From NCBI GenBank assembly GCA_025359565.1, contig JANYFY010000009.1, positions 558,001-622,000 of the forward strand: a stretch of 64,000 nucleotides of DNA. The letters run 5' to 3'. The stretch comes from Gammaproteobacteria bacterium. Its GTDB lineage: Bacteria; Pseudomonadota; Gammaproteobacteria; Steroidobacterales; Steroidobacteraceae. The notes under the pieces are model-generated. The model ran no database searches. It was not told the DNA's origin and saw only the letters and a list, made by a program, of their open reading frames with translations. A program made the position numbers and the translations under genes. This document shows, piece by piece, positions 25,587-35,059 of the stretch. Positions within the stretch are counted from its first letter, which is position 1. Every line of letters begins with the position of its first letter.

Positions 25587-26984
25587 ATGTTGGAAAAACG
25601 CTCGATAGACTACGTACCGATTGCCGAGCGCCACGGCAAGGTCTGGCATCTTTGGCCTGTTTGGTTTTCAGGTGACGCACATCTTGCCACTATAGCCACG
25701 GGAGTTGTGGGCGTAGCCCTTGGCGGCAACCTTATCTGGATGTCCCTCGCGGTGATCTTGGGTTGCGCCTTTGGCACTTTCTTTATGGCCGTTCACTCTA
25801 CCCAAGGACCGCAGCTTGGGCTGCCGCAGATGATTCAGTCGCGCCCTCAGTTTGGCTACCGGGGCGCGCTGTTGGTATGGGCTGTCGCGCTTTTGGCGTT
25901 CATTGGATTTAATGCCTTCAACGAGATATTGGCCGCTCAGACGGTGCACTCCCTCTACGGCGGTGGATATACAGTAACGATTTTAGTGTTCACCGCATTG
26001 TCGCTATTATTGGCGGTGGTGGGATACGATTTAATTCACTGGGCGCAGCGAGTTGTGGCTTATTTGCTGATTGCTGCACTTTTAGTATTTACAGTATTCG
26101 TCTTAACGCAGGTCAATTTTCCTGCGCAACAATTGGTGTTACATAATTTTCCGGCCGTACCATTTTTAGCGCAATTGTTTGCAGCCGCGTCCTATCAATT
26201 GTCTTGGTCTATTTACGTCTCAGATTATTCGCGCTATTTACCTCGCAATGTGAGTGTGAAACAGTCGTTTTGGTGGACCTACGTCGGCGCTTTTATCGGC
26301 GGGACTTGGACTATGTTGGTCGGTACTGTATCAGCGGCGCTGTACCCGAAGCTGGAATTGGCTACGGGGTTAAGAGCACTTGCAGATCTTGTATTGCCTG
26401 GATTTGGTAAGCCCTTGCTGCTGTGCTCACTACTGGGGTTAATTACTATTACATCGCTCAATTTCTATGGAGCATCTCTGACTTTATTAAGTGTGGCTGA
26501 CACACTAAAGCCAAGCGCACCGACATTAACTAAACGATTGCTTACATTAGCGGTAGCAACGCTCTTAGCAACTAGCCTTGCGTTAATCTCATCTCACCAT
26601 TTCGTAGAGAAATTTGGGGATTTTCTCGCGATTCTTTTGTATCTCTTTACGCCATGGACGGCCATCAATTTAGTAGATTTTTATTGGGTACGTAAAGGTC
26701 ACTATTCGGTGCGTGAAATCTTTAATCCTAAGGGAATGTATGGTCTTTGGAATTGGCGCGGCTTGACCGCCTACGGAGTCGGTTTTGTCGCGATGATGCC
26801 ATTTTTTAGCTCGGGGCTGTATGTAGGTCCGGTGGCGGAAGCATTGGGTGGGGCTGATATTGCTATGTTAGTAGGATTGCCTGTATCGGCCATTGTATAT
26901 CTGTGGGCCTGTCGTTCCTTGGACTTGGAAGGCGATCGGCGTCGCGCCGTTGCAGCAGACGTGGGACTCGATCCGGACGCGTAG
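25587..26984 (+). CDS. NCS1-family permease (purine/cytosine permease-like)
   Basis: A 465-residue transporter with about 12 membrane segments. The NCS1 pattern is visible: WFSGDAHLATIATG in helix 1, GPQLGLPQMIQSRPQFGYRG, NLIWMSL, and YVSDYSRYLP in the middle. NCS1 proteins take up nucleobases, allantoin, hydantoins or thiamine. Its divergent position to betC suggests that the cargo may be a choline- or sulfate-related compound, but this is inference. The stop is 1 bp before the stop of the convergent ABC permease gene. Confidence 0.88.
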   Translation: MLEKRSIDYVPIAERHGKVWHLWPVWFSGDAHLATIATGVVGVALGGNLIWMSLAVILGCAFGTFFMAVHSTQGPQLGLPQMIQSRPQFGYRGALLVWAVALLAFIGFNAFNEILAAQTVHSLYGGGYTVTILVFTALSLLLAVVGYDLIHWAQRVVAYLLIAALLVFTVFVLTQVNFPAQQLVLHNFPAVPFLAQLFAAASYQLSWSIYVSDYSRYLPRNVSVKQSFWWTYVGAFIGGTWTMLVGTVSAALYPKLELATGLRALADLVLPGFGKPLLLCSLLGLITITSLNFYGASLTLLSVADTLKPSAPTLTKRLLTLAVATLLATSLALISSHHFVEKFGDFLAILLYLFTPWTAINLVDFYWVRKGHYSVREIFNPKGMYGLWNWRGLTAYGVGFVAMMPFFSSGLYVGPVAEALGGADIAMLVGLPVSAIVYLWACRSLDLEGDRRRAVAADVGLDPDA

Positions 26985-26985
26985 T

Positions 26986-27762
26986 TCAGTTTTTGAGTCG
27001 ATAACCGGTTTTAAATATCCAGGATACGATGCCCAAAAAGACTGCGAAAAACCCCACAGTCATCGCAAAACTTAAAATAAAACTGACATCAGCTTTGCCG
27101 TAAAAACTCCAACGATACCCGCTGATAAGGTACACCACAGGATTAAATAAACTAAAGGTGCGCCAACCAGGCGGTAACATATCAACGGAATAAAATGCGC
27201 CGCCCAGAAAAGTGAGCGGCGTCACTATTAACATCGGAATAAATTGCAGCTGTTCAAAGCCATTGGCCCAGATGCCAATAATGAAACCGAATAGACTAAA
27301 AGTTACGGCGGTTATGAATAAGAAGGCGAGCATCCATATCGGATGTAGGATGTGAATAGGAACAAAAAATCCCGCTGTCAACAAAATAATTAATCCTACC
27401 ACTACGGATTTTGTCGCTGCTGCCCCTACATACGCGATAAGAATTTCAAAGTGAGAAACGGGTGCCGATAATAATTCATAAATGGTGCCAGTAAATTTCG
27501 GAAAATATATTCCGAAAGATGCGTTTGCCAGGCTCTGGGTAAGAACCGCCAACATAATGAGTCCCGGAACAATGAAAGCGCCATAACTGGTGCCGCCCAC
27601 GCCGCTAACCCGAGATCCGAGCGCTGCGCCAAATACAACAAAATACAAAGATGTAGTGATAACAGGCGTAATAAGACTTTGCACTATTGTACGCAACGCG
27701 CGTGCCATCTCAAATTTGTAAATTGCCCACACGCCATATTTATTGAAAGTCAGGCCAATCAT
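26986..27762 (-). CDS. ABC-2 type exporter permease (YadH-like)
   Basis: A 258-residue inner-membrane protein with six predicted helices and the ABC-2 signature [17 protein letters not shown] followed by [20 protein letters not shown]. It pairs with the ATPase encoded just upstream, with which it overlaps by 4 nt. The pair resembles YadG-YadH; the substrate is unknown. Confidence 0.9.
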   Translation of the reverse strand: MIGLTFNKYGVWAIYKFEMARALRTIVQSLITPVITTSLYFVVFGAALGSRVSGVGGTSYGAFIVPGLIMLAVLTQSLANASFGIYFPKFTGTIYELLSAPVSHFEILIAYVGAAATKSVVVGLIILLTAGFFVPIHILHPIWMLAFLFITAVTFSLFGFIIGIWANGFEQLQFIPMLIVTPLTFLGGAFYSVDMLPPGWRTFSLFNPVVYLISGYRWSFYGKADVSFILSFAMTVGFFAVFLGIVSWIFKTGYRLKN

Positions 27763-28682
27763 GTTCGTGTGCTCACCAGGCTGACAAAAATATCTTCCAA
27801 AGAGCTTTGGTCGGTTTGCAAATCCTTAAAATGAATTCCTAGCCCTGATAAACGTTGCAGAAGCACTGAAATATCGCTGGCGTGACTATCCTCAAAAATA
27901 TAGACAAGATCATTACCCTCGGCGCGTAGTTCTAAATTCCATGTGGCGAGCTCAGAAGGCACATTTTGCAGCGGTTCGCGCAGGTGTAAGGTAAGTTGTC
28001 TTTTCCCTAGTTTTTTCATTAATGCAGATTTTTCATCAACTAATATTAACTCGCCTTTACTAATTACGCCGATTCGATCGGCCATTTCTTCGGCTTCCTC
28101 AATGTAGTGTGTTGTTAATATAATAGTGCAGCCTTGTGTTCGGAGATTGCTGACTAGCGCCCACATATCGCGCCGTAGTTCAACGTCTACACCGGCAGTA
28201 GGCTCGTCTAGAAATAAAATTTTCGGTTCGTGTGATAGTGCTTTTGCGATCATCACGCGTCGTTTCATGCCGCCTGACAGTGTACGAATTTTACTGTTGC
28301 GTTTGTCGGTTAGCGACAAGTCTTGTAACAGTTTTTCAATGAATACCGCATTCGGTGCTCGGCCAAATAATCCACGGCTAAAATTTACGGTAGCCCAAAC
28401 GGTCTCAAAGGCATCGGTGTTAAGTTCTTGAGGTACCAAGCCAATTTTTGACCGAGCCGCCCGATAGTCGCGCACAATGTCGTGACCATCGGCGATGACT
28501 CTTCCATCTCCCGGAGAGACGATTCCGCAGATAATATTAATAAGAGTAGTTTTTCCTGCACCGTTTGGGCCCAATAGCGCAAATATTTCGCCTTGGTTGA
28601 TCGCAAGATTAATCCCCTTCAGCGCCTGAAAACTCGTTGCATAGGATTTGGTGAGATGCTCAACCGAAATAATCGGGGTCAC
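27759..28682 (-). CDS. ABC transporter ATP-binding protein (YadG-like)
   Basis: The 307-residue ATPase has Walker [10 protein letters not shown], the signature LSGGMKRR and Walker [13 protein letters not shown], plus the DUF4162-like C-terminal part of ABC-2 ATPases. The start is GTG. It drives the permease encoded immediately downstream, and its own start is 3 bp after the stop of the dehydrogenase gene, so the three may share a transcript. Confidence 0.93.
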   Translation of the reverse strand: MTPIISVEHLTKSYATSFQALKGINLAINQGEIFALLGPNGAGKTTLINIICGIVSPGDGRVIADGHDIVRDYRAARSKIGLVPQELNTDAFETVWATVNFSRGLFGRAPNAVFIEKLLQDLSLTDKRNSKIRTLSGGMKRRVMIAKALSHEPKILFLDEPTAGVDVELRRDMWALVSNLRTQGCTIILTTHYIEEAEEMADRIGVISKGELILVDEKSALMKKLGKRQLTLHLREPLQNVPSELATWNLELRAEGNDLVYIFEDSHASDISVLLQRLSGLGIHFKDLQTDQSSLEDIFVSLVSTRT

Positions 28683-28685
28683 GGG

Positions 28686-29726
28686 CTATGGACCTAAGCG
28701 CTTAATGAGTGCATTTGTAAACTCGCGTGTGCTCGCGCGGCCCCCTAAATCGCTAGTTAACACCCGGTCTATATTAAAAGTGGCGTTGATCGCCGCACGC
28801 AGACGCGTTGCCAATTCATGCAATTTGCAATGATCCAGCATCATTGCCGCCGCCAGCAATAATGCCGTCGGGTTCGCGATTCCTTTGCCGGCAATGTCGG
28901 GAGCTGATCCGTGCACTGCCTCAAAAATAGCGGCATCGGCACCAATATTAGCACCCGGTGTCATACCCAATCCGCCTACCAAACCTGCCACCAGGTCTGA
29001 AAGAATATCGCCAAATAAATTGGTGGTCACCAAGACATCAAAAGCCCAAGGATTTTGCACTAGCTTCATTGCGCAAGCATCGATGATTACCGTATCAAGT
29101 ACAAATCGTCCCTGATATTTTTGCTGGTAGATCTGCAGGCCGGTTTCTAAGAAAATACCGGTCAAGGCTTTCATAATATTCGCTTTATGAACAATGGTTA
29201 CTTTTTTTCTTCCCGTCGAAATCGCGTGTTGGAAAGCGAATTCCAACACTCGACGACAGCCTTGACGGGTGTTGATGCCAGTGGCCATAGCCACCGCGTG
29301 TGGATCGTCGTCGATCTGAATATAGTGCTCGTGACCAATGTAGAGGCCTTCCAAATTTTCACGTACCACCACAAGGTCGATGTTTTCGAATCTTCCACCC
29401 GGAATTAACGTCTGTGCGGGGCGTAGATTGGCGTACAACTTGAACTCTTCTCGTAAGCGAACGTTCGATGAGCGGTAGCCTCCACCGGATGGTGTCTCGA
29501 GAGGACCCTTAAGGGCTAAGCGTGTATTGCGAATGCTAGTCAGCGTGGCGGCGGGTAGCGGATCGCCCGCAATTTTGACGCCTTCGAGACCTGCGATTTG
29601 GGGGTCCCATTGAAAAGGCGCTCCAAGTGCGTCTAGAACTGCAACGGTCGCAGCCATGATTTCCGGACCGATACCGTCGCCGTGAATAAGAGTGGCCGGT
29701 ATTTTTATTTGAGCGGTAGAGGGCAT
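28686..29726 (-). CDS. Isocitrate/isopropylmalate dehydrogenase family enzyme (NAD-type IDH-like)
   Basis: The 346-residue enzyme oxidatively decarboxylates a malate-type substrate. The substrate loop reads [17 protein letters not shown] with LYANLRPAQ, as in NAD-dependent isocitrate dehydrogenases rather than LeuB; the catalytic Lys (VHKANIMK) and the metal-binding [10 protein letters not shown] segment are present. The nucleotide site ([15 protein letters not shown]) favours NAD. The ATG at 29726 gives the normal [22 protein letters not shown] start; the frame extends upstream to 29777. Confidence 0.85.
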   Translation of the reverse strand: MPSTAQIKIPATLIHGDGIGPEIMAATVAVLDALGAPFQWDPQIAGLEGVKIAGDPLPAATLTSIRNTRLALKGPLETPSGGGYRSSNVRLREEFKLYANLRPAQTLIPGGRFENIDLVVVRENLEGLYIGHEHYIQIDDDPHAVAMATGINTRQGCRRVLEFAFQHAISTGRKKVTIVHKANIMKALTGIFLETGLQIYQQKYQGRFVLDTVIIDACAMKLVQNPWAFDVLVTTNLFGDILSDLVAGLVGGLGMTPGANIGADAAIFEAVHGSAPDIAGKGIANPTALLLAAAMMLDHCKLHELATRLRAAINATFNIDRVLTSDLGGRASTREFTNALIKRLGP

Positions 29727-29765
29727 AATGTACCTGCGTGGACCAGAAAAACTGAAGGCGACATT

Positions 29766-30305
29766 ATGCACCAGCAAATAATCGATTCCACCCGAGTCTG
29801 GTTGGAAAAATCGGTTATTGGTCTTGGTTTATGTCCTTTTGCGAAGGCCGTATATGATGCTCGCCGCGTCCGTTTTTTTGTGAGTGAGAGTAATACTGCG
29901 GAACAACTTTTGCAGGATCTTCAATCGGAGCTCAATTATTTGGTGACGCACGAGCCAACAAGCTGCGAAACGACGCTACTCATCCATCCCTGGGTCATGG
30001 CAGATTTTGCTGATTACAATGATTTTTTATCAATTTGCGATGCAGCGCTGGTTGATCTTGAGCTCGAGGGCGAGCTGCAAATTGCCAGCTTTCATCCGCA
30101 ATATCAGTTTGCTGAAACCTCGCCTGATGATATTGAAAACTACACTAATCGCTCGCCCTATCCGACGCTGCACATCCTCAGAGAACACAGCATCGATTTG
30201 GCTGTCGCGGGATCAGTTAATACCGATGAAATATATCTGCGCAATATACGCACCTTGCGTGCATTGGGGCACGAGGGCTGGTCGAACCTTTGGCGCACGC
30301 CTTGA
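29766..30305 (+). CDS. DUF1415 family protein
   Basis: A 179-residue conserved protein of unknown function. The family motif VIGLGLCPFAKAVYDARRVRFFVS is at about 16-39, followed by TTLLIHP and the FHPQYQF and NRSPYPTLHILRE segments. It is divergent from the isocitrate dehydrogenase family gene with about 39 bp between starts. The ATG at 29766 is chosen over TTG 29682, which would overlap the neighbouring gene. A hairpin follows its stop. Confidence 0.8.
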   Translation: MHQQIIDSTRVWLEKSVIGLGLCPFAKAVYDARRVRFFVSESNTAEQLLQDLQSELNYLVTHEPTSCETTLLIHPWVMADFADYNDFLSICDAALVDLELEGELQIASFHPQYQFAETSPDDIENYTNRSPYPTLHILREHSIDLAVAGSVNTDEIYLRNIRTLRALGHEGWSNLWRTP

Positions 30306-30308
30306 GTA

Positions 30309-30334
30309 CCCGTGGCGCACTCCTTGACCACGGG
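30309..30334. terminator. Hairpin between convergent genes
   Basis: CCCGTGG and CCACGGG pair across a 12-nt loop between the DUF1415 stop and the TauE/SafE stop, followed by ATTTATT. It could terminate either transcript. Confidence 0.5.
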
Positions 30335-30340
30335 ATTTAT

Positions 30341-31201
30341 TCAATCCGTATTGCGCGCCGCCGATCGCAGCATTGAGAATGCAGCATAGGCAATCACTAC
30401 GATTACTAACCATCGCAAAGCCACCATGGGGAGGCTTTTAACGATGTAGGCCGCGATTAACACACCCACCGCACCACCTACGGCCAATCCCAGGGCGGGA
30501 CCCCAGGCAAAGCGCCCGTTCTGAAAGAATCGTAGGCTTGCAACCGGTTGTACTAGAGCGCACGACCCCATCATAATCGGAAATGCGGCGAGTGGCTGCA
30601 TCCCGAGCAGGGCCAATGTGATCATACAAGGCGCATACAAGCCTATACCCGAACTCATGAGCGCCCCTAGAAGAAAGTTGATTGACACGGCAACGCCAAA
30701 TTTCCATCCAACCAAACTCATCGCGGTGCCGCCGCCCGGAAGCGCTCCGGTATTAATTGCTGTAAAAACTATCCCGGCAATCGTGAGCGCCAGCCCCATG
30801 GCGGTCTGAATTGCGCGACGCGGCAACCTTGCTACCACGCCTGCACCTAACCATGCGCCGATGGCCGCTGCACCCACAGTGCACACCAGTAACACAGGAT
30901 CGACTGCTATCGAGGTGACAAAAATGAGTGAGGAAATAAGCGCCGCAGGGGTATGGCCAATGTTGAGCGTACCCGGGATCAACTCGTCAGGGACCATATG
31001 CCGTAATTTATAAATGGCAGTGGTCGGCGCAAACGAGCCAATTCCTAGCGTATCAAAAAAATCCGTCACTAATCCAATGATTAGCTCAAACGGTGTGGGC
31101 CTGCGTAGCGCGCCGCGTTTCGCCGCTTGCGCTGCGCCGAGTATGAAAGCCAAACCAGCGCAACTCAATGCCAGGTAAAACGCCAGTTGTGCAATATTCA
31201 T
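30341..31201 (-). CDS. TauE/SafE-family membrane permease
   Basis: A 286-residue multi-pass membrane protein with the repeated TauE/SafE pattern: GLVTDFFDTLGIGSFAPTTAIY near residue 45, and in the second half SSGIGLYAPCMITLALLGM with GALMSS. The family exports or imports sulfite, sulfoacetate and other organosulfur anions; the cargo is unknown here. Its start is 107 bp from the divergent amine dehydrogenase operon. Confidence 0.85.
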   Translation of the reverse strand: MNIAQLAFYLALSCAGLAFILGAAQAAKRGALRRPTPFELIIGLVTDFFDTLGIGSFAPTTAIYKLRHMVPDELIPGTLNIGHTPAALISSLIFVTSIAVDPVLLVCTVGAAAIGAWLGAGVVARLPRRAIQTAMGLALTIAGIVFTAINTGALPGGGTAMSLVGWKFGVAVSINFLLGALMSSGIGLYAPCMITLALLGMQPLAAFPIMMGSCALVQPVASLRFFQNGRFAWGPALGLAVGGAVGVLIAAYIVKSLPMVALRWLVIVVIAYAAFSMLRSAARNTD

Positions 31202-31308
31202 AAACGGAATATACCTGTTACTGAGCTAGTATTCACTTTGTCTCATTTCGCGTAAACTGAAAGGCCAACAGCGGTCGCTAGTCCGCAATAACAGATTGGG
31301 AAATAGGC

Positions 31309-32466
31309 ATGACACAAAAAATTGTATTCCGTGTTGCAGCTGCGGCATTAAATTTAAGTTTTTTCGCGGTAAGTTTTGCCGTTGCGGAAGAATTTCCGAG
31401 CCCTTTGCCGACGGAAACGTTGCTGACTATTAATAAATTGCCGGCTAAATATCCCACTGGTTGGGCGTTCTTGAATTATTCGACCAACAGAATTGAGTTG
31501 CGCAATGTGGCTTCGGATAGCGGGGCGGTAAAGGGGAATCTCCAGTCCCGCGACTCGGCGACTTTGTTGGTCTCTGATACACGTCCTGAAATTTATGTGG
31601 CTGATACGGTTTGGTCGCGGGGCACGCGCGGCGTGCGCACCGATTTTATTTCGATATACGATCGCGAGACCTTGAATCCGGTGGGTGAAATCGTTTTGCC
31701 GGGTGCTAAGCGTGGTCTGATGACGGCGATGGAAGGGATGTTTGCGTTTACTGACGACCAAAAGATGGCATTGGTATTCGATCTGACACCGCAAGCGCTG
31801 GTAACAGTAGTCGACCTCGTCAATCGCAAGGTGCTTGGGGATATAGAAATTCCCGGCTGCGCGCTGGTATATCCAACAGGAAAACGCGGATTCTCGACAC
31901 TTTGTTCAAGCGGTACGATGCTTTCGGTACAATTAGATGCTAATGGCGCGGCTGTTAGCCGCAGCGAGACTAAGGTATTCAATCCTCTAGATAGCGATCC
32001 GCTTTTCACGGCTTCAACAGAGTTAGCTGGAATTCATTATTTCCCGTCATTTCATGGGCGAATTCAAGCAATCGACCTGCGGGGTGACGCGGCAAAAATT
32101 CTGTCTGACTGGCCGCTTGTACCGGCCGCTGACATTTCAGGTAATTGGCGTCCCAGCGGTTGGCAAATTTTGGCAAGTGACGAACATAAGTTACTGTATA
32201 TTCTGATGCAACGGAACGGCCATGAAGGCACTCATAAAGAGCCCGCCAATGAGGTATGGGTTTATGATCCAACATCCAAGACTCGGGTACACCGACTCCC
32301 GTTAGTCAGACCCGGCACTTCATTGGCGCTGACCCATGGTCCCGAAGCGTTGATGTTGGTACAAGCGGGTGAGCGTCTGGATGTCTATGATTTAAAGGGA
32401 GCGCTGCTGCGCAGCTTGGATTTGCCTGGTTTTAACACCCGTATGCAAATGGAGCCATTGCGTTGA
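31309..32466 (+). CDS. Quinoprotein amine dehydrogenase heavy chain
   Basis: The 385-residue periplasmic subunit with a signal peptide (cleavage near residue 26, AVAEE) folds as the seven-bladed propeller of the MauB/AauB family. Visible blade segments are YVADTVWSRGTRGVRTDFISIYD, ALVYPTGKRGFSTLCSSG and NEVWVYDPTSKTRVHRL. It forms an A2B2 complex with the TTQ light chain encoded by the fourth gene. It is the first gene of the operon and overlaps mauE as TTGA. Whether the enzyme uses methylamine or aromatic amines cannot be told from sequence alone; the heavy-light-chain order with E and D between them is shared by both. Confidence 0.9.
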   Translation: MTQKIVFRVAAAALNLSFFAVSFAVAEEFPSPLPTETLLTINKLPAKYPTGWAFLNYSTNRIELRNVASDSGAVKGNLQSRDSATLLVSDTRPEIYVADTVWSRGTRGVRTDFISIYDRETLNPVGEIVLPGAKRGLMTAMEGMFAFTDDQKMALVFDLTPQALVTVVDLVNRKVLGDIEIPGCALVYPTGKRGFSTLCSSGTMLSVQLDANGAAVSRSETKVFNPLDSDPLFTASTELAGIHYFPSFHGRIQAIDLRGDAAKILSDWPLVPAADISGNWRPSGWQILASDEHKLLYILMQRNGHEGTHKEPANEVWVYDPTSKTRVHRLPLVRPGTSLALTHGPEALMLVQAGERLDVYDLKGALLRSLDLPGFNTRMQMEPLR

Positions 32467-33017
32467 GTGGAATTCCTGTATCACTGCTTACCGTTAGCCA
32501 ACAGTTACTGACACAACTAGGGTTATTCGCGGCATTTTTGTTGATTCTGTCGAGTGGTCATAAGTGGTTGCAGCCGTTACGCATGCGCGCCGCCGTACAG
32601 AAATTGACGGGGGTGCGGCGTTTTGCGAGCGCAGGTGTAGCCGTTGTTTCGCTATGCGAATTCTGCGCGGGCGTGTTGTTATTAGTGCCCGGCACACGAC
32701 ACGCGGGCGCCATCTTGGCGTTACTGATTTGGAGTGCCTATTTCTTGTTGATTGCGCGAGCTTGGGCGTCGGGTCATCGCGATCTGGATTGTGGCTGTAG
32801 TTTCGGATCCATCCATCAGCGCTTAGGGGTTTTTCCGTTAGTACGAAATGTAAGCTTAGTAGGCATTGGGCTGGCATTAGTAGGGTATCCCACTAGTTTT
32901 TCTGATTCTCTTACTGCTGAGCGCATCCTTGTAGCCTCCGCTTTGTTGGCTCTTTACGCGGCTCTTGATCAAGTCATGGCGTTACAGCCCATTCGCCACA
33001 CGGGAGAAGTGATTTGA
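32463..33017 (+). CDS. mauE: MauE-family membrane protein
   Basis: A 184-residue membrane protein with four to five helices, related to DoxX/MauE. The diagnostic DLDCGCSFG cysteine pair lies near residue 117. MauE is required, with MauD, for correct disulfide formation in the light chain, which has six disulfides. The start is TTG overlapping the heavy-chain stop, and the stop overlaps the mauD start in the same TTGA manner. Confidence 0.88.
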   Translation: MSGIPVSLLTVSQQLLTQLGLFAAFLLILSSGHKWLQPLRMRAAVQKLTGVRRFASAGVAVVSLCEFCAGVLLLVPGTRHAGAILALLIWSAYFLLIARAWASGHRDLDCGCSFGSIHQRLGVFPLVRNVSLVGIGLALVGYPTSFSDSLTAERILVASALLALYAALDQVMALQPIRHTGEVI

Positions 33018-33604
33018 GCTTCCTGGTCGCCTCGCAGATTGTGCTTTGGGTGGCGGTGTTGGTATTGGCAATGGTCTGCCTCGTACTTGCTCGTCAGGTG
33101 GGTGTATTGCATCAACGGGTCGCGCCAGCCGGTGCATTGTCGCTACCACAGGCTTTGAAAATCGGCGATTTAGCGCCAGAAATGCTACTTGCCGCCTTAG
33201 ACGGAACAGAGGTTAAGGTGGGTGGGGTACGAGCTGGGCGAAGTCAACTTTTGTTGTTTGTATCTCCGGGTTGCACGGTGTGCGAAACCTTGTTGCCGGC
33301 GTTACGTTCCGCACAAGGAGCGGAACGGAAATGGCTAGATATCGTATTGGCGAGTGACGGCGAATCCGATAATCATGTCGAGTATGTCCGTAGCAAGGGA
33401 TTAGCTAAATTCCCGTATGTTTTGTCCGAAAAATTAGGGCGTGGTTTCGGCGTTGCGAAGTTGCCCTATGCAGTTCTAATTGACGAGGTAGGGAGGTTAG
33501 CTTCAACTGGTTTGGTCAATACGCGTGAACATTTGGAAAGTTTGTTCGTCGCTAAAGAAAGTGGCATTAGTAGTATTCAGCAGTTCCTCATTCAGCGCGG
33601 TTAA
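33014..33604 (+). CDS. mauD: MauD-family thioredoxin-like protein
   Basis: A 196-residue protein with an N-terminal membrane anchor (about 5-27) and a periplasmic thioredoxin fold. The redox site is PGCTVC (Cys87, Cys90), and KLPYAVLID supplies the cis-proline loop. MauD acts as a disulfide oxidase or isomerase for the light chain. The start is TTG and overlaps mauE by 4 nt; the light-chain gene follows after 27 bp. Confidence 0.9.
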   Translation: MSFLVASQIVLWVAVLVLAMVCLVLARQVGVLHQRVAPAGALSLPQALKIGDLAPEMLLAALDGTEVKVGGVRAGRSQLLLFVSPGCTVCETLLPALRSAQGAERKWLDIVLASDGESDNHVEYVRSKGLAKFPYVLSEKLGRGFGVAKLPYAVLIDEVGRLASTGLVNTREHLESLFVAKESGISSIQQFLIQRG

Positions 33605-33631
33605 GACGCGCGCATCGTCGGGAGAATTAAA

Positions 33632-34144
33632 GTGGCTCAATTTGATCATCTAGCGGAAAAAATGCTTCGCGGTTTTGCAAGTCGTACCTCGCGCCGGAGT
33701 ATTTTTACGGTATTGGGTTCTTTGTTGGCAGGTGCAGCGACTTTGCCGCTGTTGCCAGTGGCGCGCGCGCAGGATACTGGAAATCTTCAAGATCCAGGTG
33801 ATCCGAGCCGTTGCGATTACTGGCGCTATTGCGCGATTGATGGATCGTTGTGTTCTTGTTATGGAGGTAGCGTGACTGCATGCCCGCCAGGAACGGAGAT
33901 GTCACCCGTGACTTGGATTGGAACTTGTCGAAATCCCGCGGACCAACGTAACTATATTATTTCTTACAACGATTGCTGCGGGGGTGTTCCTTGGGGGCGT
34001 TGTGCATGTCAGCGTAACGAAGGCGATAGACCGGTTGTCAGGCCGCAGAATAATAACGAAATCACCTGGTGTTTTGGCACGCAAAGTCAGTCTTATACCT
34101 GCACCGTAGCGCTTGTGTTGGGGGTTGCCATTGACCAGAAGTAA
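33632..34144 (+). CDS. Amine dehydrogenase light chain with TTQ cofactor
   Basis: The 170-residue precursor of the catalytic subunit carries a Tat signal (SRRSIF near residue 20, cleavage near ARAQD). The mature part has 12 cysteines (61, 67, 74, 76, 84, 99, 115, 116, 124, 126, 147, 157), matching the six disulfides of MauA. The tryptophan pair that becomes tryptophan tryptophylquinone is Trp95 (VTWIGTC) and Trp146 (ITWCFG); the catalytic aspartates correspond to Asp70 and Asp114. The start is GTG with GGGAGA upstream. It oxidises a primary amine to aldehyde and ammonia and passes electrons to a cupredoxin or cytochrome c. Confidence 0.95.
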   Translation: MAQFDHLAEKMLRGFASRTSRRSIFTVLGSLLAGAATLPLLPVARAQDTGNLQDPGDPSRCDYWRYCAIDGSLCSCYGGSVTACPPGTEMSPVTWIGTCRNPADQRNYIISYNDCCGGVPWGRCACQRNEGDRPVVRPQNNNEITWCFGTQSQSYTCTVALVLGVAIDQK

Positions 34145-34613
34145 GTTTTTTTTTGAGGTGTTGTTCGCACTTGGCATGATTGCTTGCACGCCCATTCAAA
34201 GCGCTGAGTTAACCGAGAGCAAACCGGGAGTTGCGATATTTGCTACGCGTTGCGCCGTCTGTCACGGGCCCACGGGTGCCGGCATCCCCGGGAGCTTCCC
34301 ATCACTCCATGCGCAAGTAGAAGCGTTCGCCAAGAGTCCCCAGGGACTTGATTATTTAGTCATGGTCGTGTCAAAAGGTTTGATGGGTGAATTGAAGGTC
34401 GCAGGAATCAAGTTCAACGGTGTTATGCCCCCCCAGTCTGGACTTAACGATGCCGAGGTGGCATCTGTGGTGAACTTCCTGGCAAGCGGTTTGGGTAAAA
34501 ACCCTGCCGCTGGATCTGTCTTAACAGGGAGCGATGTAGCCGCTATCCGCGCCCGGTTGAGCGCGCAGACACCGCAGCTGACGCGTGCTGCAAGGCCCGT
34601 GTTTACCGAGTAA
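34131..34613 (+). CDS. Monohaem c-type cytochrome
   Basis: A 160-residue exported cytochrome with a signal sequence and the haem motif CAVCH near residue 41; a GVMPPQ segment further on can supply the axial methionine. The start is uncertain: TTG at 34131 overlaps the light-chain gene by 14 nt and has GGGG upstream, while TTG 34113 and 34125 are possible. As the next gene in the amine dehydrogenase operon it is a plausible electron acceptor. Confidence 0.85.
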   Translation: MTRSKFFFEVLFALGMIACTPIQSAELTESKPGVAIFATRCAVCHGPTGAGIPGSFPSLHAQVEAFAKSPQGLDYLVMVVSKGLMGELKVAGIKFNGVMPPQSGLNDAEVASVVNFLASGLGKNPAAGSVLTGSDVAAIRARLSAQTPQLTRAARPVFTE

Positions 34614-35059
34614 TGAGAGTCGCGCTCCTGCTAACGTTCGTTCTGGTGTCGCACTCTGTTGTGGCACAAGGGCTTCTAGCGCCTGTGGGCATCGAAAATC
34701 CACAACGGGCATGGCAACATTGGACGTTAAACTGCCAGGGCTGCCACCTTCCGAGTGGCTTAGGCTCCGTAGGCGGCGCACCTGATCTGAGTCGAGTCGC
34801 CCAGTTTTTGTGGCTGCCGGCTGGACGCGAATATTTGGCGCGCGTGCCCGGGGTCGCTGCATCCCCGCTCGGTGACGCCGACTTAGCGGAGGTTCTAAAT
34901 TGGATGTTGTGGCGCTTTGATAAAGAACATCTACGAGCAAATTTTAAAGCGTACACGGCGGCCGAGTTGAAGCCTTTGCGACGCCGCCCCTTACGGATGG
35001 AGGCCTCTACGATGCGCATAGAGTTATTGAAGCAAATCAAAGCGAATCCGGCTCTCTAA
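34613..35059 (+). CDS. Small c-type cytochrome, second in the amine dehydrogenase operon
   Basis: A 148-residue protein with a cleavable signal peptide (SVVAQG) and one haem motif, CQGCH near residue 41. An axial methionine is not obvious; candidates lie in LNWMLW. It starts in the last base of the previous gene's stop (TAATG), so the pair is coupled. It likely takes part in electron transfer from the amine dehydrogenase or in cofactor assembly. Its stop overlaps that of the convergent acyltransferase gene by 4 nt. Confidence 0.82.
   Translation: MRVALLLTFVLVSHSVVAQGLLAPVGIENPQRAWQHWTLNCQGCHLPSGLGSVGGAPDLSRVAQFLWLPAGREYLARVPGVAASPLGDADLAEVLNWMLWRFDKEHLRANFKAYTAAELKPLRRRPLRMEASTMRIELLKQIKANPAL

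Noticed and set aside
34131-35059. MauG function for the two cytochromes
   Set aside because: MauG is a dihaem protein of the peroxidase family; each of these has one CxxCH motif and is far shorter.
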